Below are positions 24,073 to 31,074 of a DNA stretch of 34,997 nt, one piece after another. The DNA lies in the NCBI GenBank assembly GCA_964459165.1, contig CAYWKM010000015.1, positions 1 through 34,997 of the forward strand, read 5' to 3'. The translations under genes were made by a program, and so were the position numbers. The notes beneath the pieces are model-generated. The model was not told the DNA's origin and did no database searches. It worked only from the letters and a program-made list of their open reading frames with translations. The DNA comes from RGIG4074 sp964459165. Lineage in GTDB: Bacteria; Bacillota; Clostridia; Christensenellales; Borkfalkiaceae. Positions within the stretch are counted from its first letter, which is position 1; every line of letters begins with the position of its first letter.

Positions 24073-25026
24073 ATGTTGAGCGAAGAAGCAAGGCGTCTGA
24101 TCTTTGAAAATAAAAGAGGGTACGAAGAGCAGCTAAAAAAAGCGTCGGAGAAGGCGGAGAAAGAGACTTTTAAAGAAGATCCCGCCTCCGTGCGCGAAGA
24201 GATCCGAAAGAGAGATTATGAAAACAGTAGGAATTTAGCGCGCGTCTATTCTCATACGAGCGTGACGACGGAAAATTTCGACGGCGTTCCCACCGACGTG
24301 ATGATTCCCGAAAAAATCGTTCGCAAGGAAGCGTTCTTTTTTATCCACGGCGGAGCGTGGGCGTTCGGGTCGGCGATGAACGCGCGCCTTACCGCTTGCT
24401 GTTACACGGAAGAGTGCGGAGCCGTCGCTCTCTGCCCCGATTATCGGCTCGCGCCGGAACATAAGTTTTCCGCGCTTCTCGACGATTGTTACCGTTCGTA
24501 TAAGGAAGCGGTCAGGCGTTACGGCGCGGAGAACATCGTTTTGAGCGGAAGCAGCGCAGGCGGAAATCTTTCTCTCGCGCTCATGCAGAAACTTCGCGAA
24601 GAAAAGGAAATTTATCCGAAAGCGATGATCCTGTTTTCTCCGGCAGCCGAAATAAATCCCGAAAAGGATTCTCTTTTCATGCGCGCTTACGATATCGTCC
24701 TCCGCGATTACGACGACGAGGCCGTCGCGGATTTCGGCGATTATGCGGAGGATTACAAGGGAAAATATATGTCGCCCCTGTACGGCGAGTACGACGGGTT
24801 TCCTCCCATGTATATCTGTTGCGGAAGCGAAGAGGTTCTTCTTCAAGACAGCTATCGCCTGTTTATGAAGGCAAAGCGAAGCGGCGTGAGAGCGGTCCTC
24901 AGCGTTCGGGCGGGAATGTGGCATTCTTATCCAGAATGTCAGCGCTTTATTCCCGAGGGCAAGCAGGAGATTTTAAACGCAGTCAGCTTTATCGACGATA
25001 TCGCAAACGGCGGGTCCGTCGTATGA
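24073..25026 (+). CDS. alpha/beta hydrolase (HSL/esterase family)
   Basis: A 317-residue cytoplasmic hydrolase of the hormone-sensitive-lipase-like group. The oxyanion-hole motif HGGAWAFGS is at 92-100, the nucleophile elbow GSSAG gives Ser161, and the His is in the C-terminal WHSYPE. The acidic residue is expected in CCGSEEVLLQDS. The usual family sequence at the elbow is GDSAG; here the Asp is Ser, which is tolerated. An N-terminal cap of about 60 charged residues precedes the core. It probably cleaves a small carboxylic ester. It is the first gene of a probable operon with an unknown protein and a PfkB kinase (gaps of 30 and 24 bases). A Spo0A box lies upstream. Confidence 0.82.
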   Translation: MLSEEARRLIFENKRGYEEQLKKASEKAEKETFKEDPASVREEIRKRDYENSRNLARVYSHTSVTTENFDGVPTDVMIPEKIVRKEAFFFIHGGAWAFGSAMNARLTACCYTEECGAVALCPDYRLAPEHKFSALLDDCYRSYKEAVRRYGAENIVLSGSSAGGNLSLALMQKLREEKEIYPKAMILFSPAAEINPEKDSLFMRAYDIVLRDYDDEAVADFGDYAEDYKGKYMSPLYGEYDGFPPMYICCGSEEVLLQDSYRLFMKAKRSGVRAVLSVRAGMWHSYPECQRFIPEGKQEILNAVSFIDDIANGGSVV

Positions 25027-25056
25027 GGCTCGAAAAAACGGAAGGATTGAAAGAAT

Positions 25057-25695
25057 ATGTTTGAAAAATTCATCAGTCGTTATTTCAGCGAAAACAGCTT
25101 TCTGGAGCTCGCCAACGCCTGCTTTAACGAAGCGGATATATATTTTGTTCGCAACACGGAAGGGGGAATGAAGACGCTCGTTTCCGTTTGCAAGGACGAA
25201 CAGCTCGCCGCCTATCTGAAAGAAAACCGCGAGGCGATGTTTCAGGAGAGCAGAGAGCACGATTGCGGTTTTATCGTCGCCATGCCGCAGGCGCATCAGG
25301 CGTTTCCCGCGCCTTACCGCGTCATCGTCGATCAATGTATGGGAGAGGTCTCTTTTCTCTGCGGCTTCGAACGCGTCTTTCGAGAGCGGGAGGAAAGAAA
25401 GGCGAAGCTGACCGAAAGGGCAAGGGACGAGCTCACCGCCGTCATAAAAATTCTCGCGTGCGCGTCTCGCGGCGGAGTCGATTGGGGCGGCGAAGATTCG
25501 TTAAGAGAATTTCTTTCTTCCAAAGACGCTTGCGACTGTATCGGTTACGATATCATACAATATTTTCGTCTATACGACTTGGGGCTTACGGGCGTTTATC
25601 TGAAAGCTTTTTTGGATTGTATTCCGCTTTTGAAAGAGGAAAAGATTCGGGAAGTCGTTAAACGTCGTTCGGAAACGTCGGCGGATGAGAAATAA
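25057..25695 (+). CDS. conserved-looking hypothetical protein
   Basis: I do not recognise this 212-residue protein. It is soluble with no signal peptide or membrane helix. It reads as a mixed alpha/beta N-terminal half (about 1-100, with DIYFVRNTEGGMKTLVSVCK and DCGFIVAMPQAHQAFPAPYRVIV), a charged helix (about 108-130, FREREERKAKLTERARDEL), and a mainly helical C-terminal half. Its Cys residues are scattered without a metal-binding spacing. It sits 30 bases after the alpha/beta hydrolase and 24 before the PfkB kinase, each with a Shine-Dalgarno-like site (GGAAGGA here), so it belongs to the same transcript. Codon use matches its neighbours, so I take it as a real gene. Confidence 0.7.
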   Translation: MFEKFISRYFSENSFLELANACFNEADIYFVRNTEGGMKTLVSVCKDEQLAAYLKENREAMFQESREHDCGFIVAMPQAHQAFPAPYRVIVDQCMGEVSFLCGFERVFREREERKAKLTERARDELTAVIKILACASRGGVDWGGEDSLREFLSSKDACDCIGYDIIQYFRLYDLGLTGVYLKAFLDCIPLLKEEKIREVVKRRSETSADEK

Positions 25696-25719
25696 AAACA
25701 GAGGAAAGAGAGGTCAAAC

Positions 25720-26703
25720 ATGGATAAAATTTATACGGTAACTTTTTCGCCTTCCATCGATTATTTCGTTCATTGCGATAATTTCTCTTTGGGAAAGGTC
25801 AATCGAACCGACGAACAGGAGTACGTTTATCCGGGCGGAAAAGGAATCAATGTGTCCGTCATGCTGAAGAATCTCGGCTTTGACAGCTGCGCTATGGGTT
25901 TCATTGCGGGGTTTATCGGAGAATCTATACAGATGATGCTCAAAAACCATAACGTAAAAACCGATTTTATTCGTGTGGAAGGGAACAGTCGTATCAATAC
26001 GAAGCTCCGCTCGGGCGACGTGGAAACGGAGCTCAACGGGCAAGGAGCTCGTATTTCGGACGAGGCGCTCGAAATTCTCATTGAAAAGCTGGAGAGCATT
26101 GAAGAGGGCAGTTGGCTGGTCCTTGCGGGAAACATTCCGGGAGATATGCCGGCGGATACTTACGTGAAAATTCTCGAACGTCTGCAATATAAAAAGCTCC
26201 AAATCGTCGTGGACGCTTCCGAAGAGCTGTTAAGGGCGGTTCTGCCCTATAAGCCGTTTTTGATAAAGCCCAATTTAGACGAGCTTTCCGGCTTTTTCGG
26301 CAGGAAAATAGAGGGCAAGAGCGCAGTTCTCCGCTATGCGGAAAAAATGCAGGAAATGGGTGCGCGGAACGTCATCGTATCCATGGGCGATAAGGGCGCG
26401 TGCATGGTAGACGAGTGGGGAGAAAGGTTTTTTCTCGCGGCTCCGAAGGGGGCGTTTATCAACACCATCGGGTCGGGCGATTCGCTCGTAGCGGGCTTTA
26501 TCGCCGGTTACATTTCGAACGATTGTCGGTACGAGGAGGCGTTCAAGCTCGGCGTCTGCGCCGGCAGCGCGAGCGCGTTCAGTAAAGGCATCGCTTCGCG
26601 CGAGGAGGTCGACGCCTTTTACAGAGAAGCGCGCGGAACGTCTGCGTCGGAGAGCGCTTCTTTGAGGGAAAATATCGTCAATATTTTGAATAAAAAAATA
26701 TAA
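25720..26703 (+). CDS. PfkB-family sugar-phosphate kinase (FruK/LacC type)
   Basis: A 327-residue ribokinase-superfamily kinase of the 1-phosphofructokinase/tagatose-6-phosphate kinase group. It starts IYTVTFSPSIDYFV, as FruK and LacC do, and has the substrate motif YPGGKGINVS (Gly39-Gly42). The ATP/anion-hole motif NTIGSGDSLVAGF gives the catalytic base Asp254. It should phosphorylate a furanose phosphate such as fructose 1-phosphate or tagatose 6-phosphate. No fruA or PTS gene is next to it, so the substrate is open. AGAGAGG precedes the ATG. It ends the operon begun at 24073. A short ATTGT/ACAAT stem with a T9 run just after it overlaps the MATE promoter and could be a weak terminator. Confidence 0.88.
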   Translation: MDKIYTVTFSPSIDYFVHCDNFSLGKVNRTDEQEYVYPGGKGINVSVMLKNLGFDSCAMGFIAGFIGESIQMMLKNHNVKTDFIRVEGNSRINTKLRSGDVETELNGQGARISDEALEILIEKLESIEEGSWLVLAGNIPGDMPADTYVKILERLQYKKLQIVVDASEELLRAVLPYKPFLIKPNLDELSGFFGRKIEGKSAVLRYAEKMQEMGARNVIVSMGDKGACMVDEWGERFFLAAPKGAFINTIGSGDSLVAGFIAGYISNDCRYEEAFKLGVCAGSASAFSKGIASREEVDAFYREARGTSASESASLRENIVNILNKKI

Positions 26704-26722
26704 AAAAATTTCAGTATTGTTG

Positions 26723-26750
26723 TTGACAATTTTTTTTTAAATGATATAAT
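26723..26750 (+). promoter_or_regulatory. promoter of the MATE gene
   Basis: TTGACA (26723-26728), 16 bp containing a T9 run, TATAAT (26745-26750). Start point near 26757. Confidence 0.85.
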
Positions 26751-26758
26751 ACAGTGCG

Positions 26759-26808
26759 AGGAGAATATATTGAAGAATATATTCTCCTTTCCATCATAAC
26801 AAAGGAGA
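26759..26808 (+). promoter_or_regulatory. structured leader of the MATE gene with anti-Shine-Dalgarno
   Basis: AGGAGAATATATT (26759-26771) and AATATATTCTCCT (26776-26788) form a perfect 13-bp hairpin with a GAAG loop directly at the start of the transcript. The 3' arm continues into TCTCCTTT (26783-26790). That segment is fully complementary to the Shine-Dalgarno region AAAGGAGA (26801-26808) of the MATE gene. The two pairings are mutually exclusive. The same palindrome could instead be a DNA operator next to the -10 box. Confidence 0.65.
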
Positions 26809-26812
26809 GAAA

Positions 26813-28198
26813 ATGTCTTCAGAGAAAACCGCTGCTTCTAAATACGACCTTACCGAAGGACCTTTGATAAAAACTTTGCTCTTTTACGCCGTGCCGATAT
26901 TGATCAGCTCGCTCATACAGTATCTTTATAACGTATTCGATACCGCGATGGTGGGCAAGTGGCTGGGAACGGCGCAGATGGGCGCGGTCAACGCTTCGGG
27001 AACCGTTTGCGGTTTGTTATTTTCTCTTGCCAACGGCTTCGCCATAGGCGTTTCAGTCATCGTAGGGGTTAACTACGGGGCAAAGAACAAGCAAGAAACC
27101 CTCCGCGCCATCGTCACGGCGGAGAAGCTCAGCGTCTGCGCGGGCGCGCTCTTTATGGTTCTCGGGCTCAGCTGTTGCAATCTCCTCATCAAGGTCACGC
27201 AGGTGCCCGATTATCAAGTCGGCTATGCGCGCACATACATGATGATCGTGATGGGCGGCGCGCTGATAAGTATGCTCAATAATATGCATACCAATCTCTT
27301 GAGAACGCTCGGCGACAGTCGCTCCCCCGTCGTTATGCTCGTGGCTTCCGCCGCGATCAACGTAGGGCTGAATCTCCTTTTTATGTTGGCGTTTCATTGG
27401 GGCGTCGCGGGCGTCGCGATCGCTACGCTTCTTTCTCAGCTGACCAGCGCCTCGCTCGCGCTCGTGTTCCTTTTAAAAAATTATCCCGAATTTAACTTTT
27501 TCAAGGTAAAAGCGGAAAAGGGAGAAACGAATCTTTGGCTCGCCGAAATCAAGATGGGCGTTCCTATGGCGTTTCAGCAGTCGATGATCATGATCGGAGC
27601 GGTGATCGTCCAGACGAAGGTAAACGCGCTCGATTTCAATTCCGATTATGCCGTAAGCAACAGCATCAATAACATTTCGAGCAACGTCATCAATACGTTC
27701 GGCTCGGTCGCCTCCGGCTTCGTGGCGCAGAATTTCGGCGCGAAACAGCCGAAGAGAATCAAAAGGGGAATTCTGTCTATTCTCGTTATTTCATGGATGA
27801 TCAGCGCGATTCTCGCCGCTGTTTTGCTCGTCTTTACGCGGCAGATCGTCTCGCTCTTTCTCGACGAGTGGAACGAGGAGCTTTTCCGAAACGTCCAAAC
27901 CTTTATCCGCATCAACGTGTGCTTCTATATCATATGGGTGCCCGTACCCGTTTTAAGATGTTCGATACAAAGCTTCAAAAATTCGCTTGTTCCCTTCCTT
28001 TCCTGTCTCGTCGAGCTCCCTATGCGTTGCGTTACCGCATGGGTCTTGGGCGAACGCTTCGGATTCCTGGGCTTGAGTTGTGCGACGCCCTGCGCGCTCG
28101 TCGCGGCGTTTGCGTTCCTCATCGTGGCGTTCTTTATCGAATGGCGTAAAAAGATTACAAAAAATCCTCAAATGCAGACGGCGGGTCTTTCCGCTTGA
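26813..28198 (+). CDS. MATE-family multidrug/cation efflux transporter
   Basis: A 461-residue inner membrane protein with twelve predicted helices in two repeats. It has typical MATE sequences: LIKTLLFYAVPILISSLIQYLYNVFDTAMVGKWLG at the start, ASGTVCGLLFSLANGFAIGVSVIVG, and GVPMAFQQSMIMIGAVIVQ at the start of the second half. MATE proteins export cationic drugs or metabolites using Na+ or H+ gradients. AAAGGAG lies 5 bases before the ATG and may be sequestered by the leader. It is probably monocistronic. It overlaps no neighbour, and a short AGGCG-AAA-CGCCT hairpin follows (28208-28220). Confidence 0.92.
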   Translation: MSSEKTAASKYDLTEGPLIKTLLFYAVPILISSLIQYLYNVFDTAMVGKWLGTAQMGAVNASGTVCGLLFSLANGFAIGVSVIVGVNYGAKNKQETLRAIVTAEKLSVCAGALFMVLGLSCCNLLIKVTQVPDYQVGYARTYMMIVMGGALISMLNNMHTNLLRTLGDSRSPVVMLVASAAINVGLNLLFMLAFHWGVAGVAIATLLSQLTSASLALVFLLKNYPEFNFFKVKAEKGETNLWLAEIKMGVPMAFQQSMIMIGAVIVQTKVNALDFNSDYAVSNSINNISSNVINTFGSVASGFVAQNFGAKQPKRIKRGILSILVISWMISAILAAVLLVFTRQIVSLFLDEWNEELFRNVQTFIRINVCFYIIWVPVPVLRCSIQSFKNSLVPFLSCLVELPMRCVTAWVLGERFGFLGLSCATPCALVAAFAFLIVAFFIEWRKKITKNPQMQTAGLSA

Positions 28199-28250
28199 CG
28201 AAAAAAAGGCGAAACGCCTATATAAAAATATTTTTCATCTGTTATCCGGC

Positions 28251-28265
28251 GTGTAAACGCAAATT
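28251..28265 (+). promoter_or_regulatory. candidate cre (CcpA) site upstream of the GH43 gene
   Basis: GTGTAAACGCAAATT matches 13 of 15 positions of WTGNAANCGNWNNCW. Such sites mediate catabolite repression of plant-polysaccharide genes in Firmicutes. No convincing -35/-10 pair was found in this gap. Confidence 0.35.
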
Positions 28266-28296
28266 AGATAATAAATTTAAGAAAGGAGTATATCAA

Positions 28297-29874
28297 ATGG
28301 CATATATTTATCCCGAAAATCCTCGTTTCGATCCCTTGGTTGTCAAGGGCAGAAACGATCCGAATCCCGACCTGAAAGAGGCATGGGCGCACGATCCCTC
28401 TCTTTTTCAGGACGACGACGGTACCTACTATGCTTTTTCTACCGATAATCACGGAACGAGAGGCTATCAGATTCGAAAATCTTCCGATTTGATTCATTGG
28501 AACTACGTCGGTTCCGCTTTCGACTTGCAGGGAAGCGAGGCCGCTTACAGGAACGGCGAGGCGTATGACAAATTTTCCTGTCTGCAACCCGCTTACAATT
28601 GGACGCTGACTCATGCGGAGGAGCTTACCAACGCTTGTCAGATCTGCACGAAGCCCACGGGCGAAATGGGCTTTTGGGCGCCTTACGTCACGAAGGGCGC
28701 GGACGGAAAATATTGGCTGTATTTCTGTTTGACGGGCTACTTCGGCGGTTCCCGCTCCTGTATCGGCGTCGCAAAATCGGACGTCGTGACGGGACCTTAT
28801 AACTTTGTCGACTTCATCGTATGTTCCGCCGCCGGCTGGCGAAGCCCCAACGCGATCGATCCCCAGATTGTTTACGACGCGGAAGGGGAAATGCATATGT
28901 GCTACGGTTCCTACGGTCTCGGCATTTATCTCATCGATCTCGATAAAGAGACGGGTAAGAGAAAGGACGGCCTGAGGAGAGAGGATTTCGACGCGGGAAG
29001 ATGTTCTTTCGACGAATATTTCGGCGTTCATCTCGCTTACGGTTCTTTGGAGGGAAGCGTCATCAAATACCATGAAGGGGTGGACGTCCTCGAAGACGGT
29101 AAATGGGTAAAGAAGAATTATTATTACCTCATGTGTTCCTTCGGTTCGCTCTCCACCGTATATAATATGCGTTGCGGCAGAAGCGAAAGCGTCTACGGTC
29201 CCTATATCGACGTAAACGGAAATCAACTCGTATGCGCTACCGATATGGGCAGCGGGAATAAGCTCATGGGATCCTTCCGGTGGGAGGACAGCAAATTCGA
29301 CTATTTCTGCCCCGGTCATAACGACATGATGATAACGAAAGACGGGAAAAACGTCATTTCCTACCATTGCAGAACGCACGGCTTGCCCGTTCCCGAGGAT
29401 GTTCCCGCAAAGTTTAAAAAGAAATTTGTCCCGCACTTCCTCTTCGTTAACCAGTATACCTTCAACGCGGACGGCTGGATGGTCATGAATCCCAATCGTT
29501 ACGCAAAGGAAGACGTAAACCAGACGGTGACGCAGGAAGAAATCCTCTCCGTGAGCAAAGGCTATTTCAGCATGGTGTTGTTCTCGCAGGACGCCAATCA
29601 GGAGCATACCGTAAAGGCAAAGAGGGTAAAGCTTCATAAGAACGGAAAGATCTCCGGATTCTATAAAGGAACGTGGAAGTTCCATGACGGAAAATACGTC
29701 GACGTCGTCGTCGGCGGCAAAGAGTACCGCGGAACGGTAATGCCCTGCTGGATCAACGAACAGGACCGAGCCGGCGTCACGATTTCCTGTATGGGCGTAA
29801 AGAGCGGTATGGCGCTCTACCTCAATTCTTATAATAAGAAGAAGACGGACAATCAAGTAAAAAAAATGAAATAA
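28297..29874 (+). CDS. Glycoside hydrolase family 43, arabinanase-like
   Basis: A 525-residue GH43 five-bladed propeller enzyme. The predicted base is Asp33 in AHDPSLFQDDDGTYYAFSTD, the pKa modulator Asp188 in NAIDPQIVYD, and the acid Glu252 in GSLEGSVIKY. The YYLMCSFGSLSTVYNMRCGRSESVYGPY block resembles arabinan endo-1,5-alpha-arabinanases. A C-terminal beta domain (about 400-515, HKNGKISGFYKGTWKF) is also as in two-domain arabinanases. There is no signal peptide, so it should act on imported oligosaccharides in the cytoplasm. ATG 28297 is chosen because GAAAGGAG precedes it; the upstream in-frame extension overlaps the MATE stop. Activity on arabinan versus related arabinosides is inferred. 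Confidence 0.87.
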   Translation: MAYIYPENPRFDPLVVKGRNDPNPDLKEAWAHDPSLFQDDDGTYYAFSTDNHGTRGYQIRKSSDLIHWNYVGSAFDLQGSEAAYRNGEAYDKFSCLQPAYNWTLTHAEELTNACQICTKPTGEMGFWAPYVTKGADGKYWLYFCLTGYFGGSRSCIGVAKSDVVTGPYNFVDFIVCSAAGWRSPNAIDPQIVYDAEGEMHMCYGSYGLGIYLIDLDKETGKRKDGLRREDFDAGRCSFDEYFGVHLAYGSLEGSVIKYHEGVDVLEDGKWVKKNYYYLMCSFGSLSTVYNMRCGRSESVYGPYIDVNGNQLVCATDMGSGNKLMGSFRWEDSKFDYFCPGHNDMMITKDGKNVISYHCRTHGLPVPEDVPAKFKKKFVPHFLFVNQYTFNADGWMVMNPNRYAKEDVNQTVTQEEILSVSKGYFSMVLFSQDANQEHTVKAKRVKLHKNGKISGFYKGTWKFHDGKYVDVVVGGKEYRGTVMPCWINEQDRAGVTISCMGVKSGMALYLNSYNKKKTDNQVKKMK

Positions 29875-29878
29875 AATT

Positions 29879-29919
29879 AACGCTTCGCCGAACGGGTATA
29901 CGTTCCGAAGCGTTTTTTT
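29879..29919 (+). terminator. terminator of the GH43 gene
   Basis: AACGCTTCG pairs with CGAAGCGTT, with an inner GAACG/CGTTC helix, followed by an uninterrupted T run. Confidence 0.85.
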
Positions 29920-29950
29920 AGAGCCCCACCCGCTTGGCGAGTGGAGCTCT
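29920..29950. terminator. second, bidirectional hairpin
   Basis: AGAGC-C-CCAC pairs with GTGG-A-GCTCT, one mismatch, flanked by T run on the left and A run on the right so that it can terminate both strands. Confidence 0.6.
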
Positions 29951-29988
29951 AAAAAAGGAAACGACGCTTTCAGCGCGTCGTTTCCTTT
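29951..29988 (-). terminator. terminator of tRNA-Gly
   Basis: AAAGGAAACGACGC/GCGTCGTTTCCTTT, a perfect 14-bp stem, 7-base loop, and a T run on the minus strand, just beyond the 3' end of the tRNA. Confidence 0.85.
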
Positions 29989-29996
29989 TACTCCGA

Positions 29997-30071
29997 TGGA
30001 GCAGGCGACGAGAGTCGAACTCGCCGGAAGCAGCTTGGGAAGCTGCCGCCATACCGCTAGGCGACGCCTGC
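29997..30071 (-). tRNA. tRNA-Gly(CCC)
   Basis: The reverse complement folds as a 75-base tRNA with encoded CCA. The acceptor stem is CGCCTGC/GCAGGCG in window terms, with discriminator U, typical of tRNA-Gly. The anticodon stem is GCAGC/GCTGC around loop TTCCCAA, giving anticodon CCC. The T-loop is GTTCGACTC. A CCC anticodon reads only GGG, so another glycine tRNA must exist elsewhere. Confidence 0.95.
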
Positions 30072-30079
30072 ATATTTTT

Positions 30080-30108
30080 ATTATATATCGTTTTTATGAA
30101 AAAAGCAA
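30080..30108 (-). promoter_or_regulatory. promoter of tRNA-Gly
   Basis: On the minus strand TTGCTT (30108-30103), 17 bp, TATAAT (30085-30080), with the start just before the mature 5' end at 30071. Confidence 0.75.
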
Positions 30109-30333
30109 CCGTTTTTTTCTTTTTCGGAAAATATTTTTCTTGGCGAAAAGCATGGCGTTTTCGGAAAGATTTTTTCATAAGAAAAGGGAGAAAAGGCAAA
30201 AAAAGGGAAAGAGAGGGGAATTATCGCATAATTTATCTTTTTAAGGAAGGATTTTTTACATTTTTATTCAAAAAAGTTTTATTTTCGATTTTTTGAACCG
30301 AAAAAAGTTTGTTTTCGGGGAAAAAGTACCTTT
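30109..30333. other. AT-rich gene-free spacer
   Basis: No credible gene is seen in this stretch. It contains two imperfect direct repeats, AAAAAAGTTTTATTTTCG (near 30268) and AAAAAAGTTTGTTTTCGG (near 30301), about 33 bases apart, and several A/T homopolymer runs. A role is not evident. Confidence 0.4.
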
Positions 30334-30378
30334 TTCGACAAAATAGGAGAAAAAAAGACGGAATAATCCCTGTATAAT
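30334..30378 (+). promoter_or_regulatory. Spo0A box plus -10 of the 56-residue protein gene
   Basis: TTCGACAAAA (30335-30344) is the reverse complement of TTTTGTCGAA, the Spo0A box. A consensus TATAAT (30373-30378) follows about 29 bases later. No usable -35 is present at the proper distance. This matches Spo0A-activated sigma-A promoters, in which the box sits at about -45. Confidence 0.55.
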
Positions 30379-30410
30379 ACAGGCAGAAAAAATAAAGGAG
30401 CGTATTCTGT

Positions 30411-30581
30411 ATGCAAGGAGCAATATTGAGAGATTGCGTTACGAAAGAAGAATTTTTATCCGAGATTTCAGCTATGGTATCGGTATGTTTCGAGGGAAGA
30501 GTAAAGGAATATGCCGACGGGATTCTCGTCACGCTGAATAACGGTCAGCGTTTTTTTCTCGAAATAATCACAGAAGGATAA
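30411..30581 (+). CDS. 56-residue hypothetical protein, possible Spo0A target
   Basis: A short open frame of 56 residues, starting MQGAILRDCV and ending EIITEG, preceded by AAAGGAG (30394-30400) 10 bases before the ATG. The sequence suggests a small beta-rich domain, with an amphipathic N-terminal helix (EEFLSEISAMVSVCF) followed by EGRVKEYADGILVTLNNGQRFFLEII, which reads as three short strands. No signal peptide, Cys motif or membrane helix is present. I do not recognise a family. It has its own promoter with a Spo0A box, so it may be made at the start of sporulation or in stationary phase. The stop (30579-30581) abuts the -35 of the next gene. Confidence 0.6.
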   Translation: MQGAILRDCVTKEEFLSEISAMVSVCFEGRVKEYADGILVTLNNGQRFFLEIITEG

Positions 30582-30610
30582 TTGACAAAATTCGACTTTG
30601 CGATTATAAT
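30582..30610 (+). promoter_or_regulatory. consensus promoter reading into the GRAM gene
   Basis: TTGACA (30582-30587), 17 bp, TATAAT (30605-30610). The expected start point, 30616-30618, coincides with the ATG at 30618. Confidence 0.85.
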
Positions 30611-30617
30611 ATGGAGT

Positions 30618-30971
30618 ATGGGAAAGAGTAAGGCGACGTTTAAATTAAAGAAAGGGGAATCTGTCGTTTTTCAGGCTCACGCAAATTTTTGCGTGACGGG
30701 GAAATATTCTCACGCCATCCTTGGCGACGCGATGCTGACCGATCGTCGCTTTGTGTTTCAGAGCGATTTAAAGCTTACGAAGATTGAGAAGTCGTTTGAA
30801 ATTTCGCTTTCTGATATCGATTTCGTCTGCAAAACGGGCGTTCCTCTTTTGACGAGAAGCTTATATATTTCCTGTTCGACTCATACGGGGAAGAACTACC
30901 GTTTCAATGTTTATTCCTTCAGGAAATGGCTGAAAGCCTTCGATAAAATTTTGCCGAATAAAAGCAATTAA
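30618..30971 (+). CDS. GRAM/PH-like domain protein, probably leaderless
   Basis: A 117-residue protein that is almost only a GRAM-like (bacterial PH) domain: KLKKGESVVFQAHANF, DAMLTDRRFVFQSD, EISLSDIDFVCKTG, HTGKNYRFNVYSFRKW. GRAM domains bind lipids or proteins, and the bacterial stand-alone versions have no known role. The ATG at 30618 lies right at the expected transcription start of a consensus promoter, and GGAG is only one base before it, so the mRNA may be leaderless. A TTG at 30582 would extend it by 12 residues (MTKFDFAIIIWS) made from promoter bases. The domain does not need that extension, and I consider it less likely. Confidence 0.65.
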   Translation: MGKSKATFKLKKGESVVFQAHANFCVTGKYSHAILGDAMLTDRRFVFQSDLKLTKIEKSFEISLSDIDFVCKTGVPLLTRSLYISCSTHTGKNYRFNVYSFRKWLKAFDKILPNKSN

Positions 30972-30999
30972 AGGCGTTTAAAAAAAAGATTATCGGTTT

Positions 31000-31045
31000 A
31001 AAAATATTTAGATATGGACGATCAGGGCATATCTAAATATTTTTT
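31000..31045 (+). terminator. 17-bp perfect hairpin before the ABC exporter
   Basis: AAAAATATTTAGATATG (31000-31016) and CATATCTAAATATTTTT (31028-31044) are perfect complements with an 11-base loop, ending in T. It can terminate the GRAM transcript. As no separate promoter is seen between it and the exporter ATG at 31075, it may also act as an attenuator or operator. Confidence 0.65.
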
Positions 31046-31074
31046 ATCATAAAACTTTATATCAAGGAGACAAA

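Noticed and set aside
26759..26788. Guanidine-II (mini-ykkC) riboswitch in the MATE leader
   Set aside because: That motif has two hairpins with ACGR loops. Here there is one hairpin with a GAAG loop.
28264..29856. Long open frame antisense to the GH43 gene
   Set aside because: It is a mirror of codon bias in a real gene. The sense frame has clear GH43 catalytic motifs, and the antisense one has no domain or ribosome site. Similar antisense frames at 20465-21562 and 31702-32784 were dropped for the same reason.
30260..30320. AAAAAAGTTT direct repeats as a CRISPR or mobile element remnant
   Set aside because: Only two imperfect copies in an A/T-rich spacer, with no flanking features.
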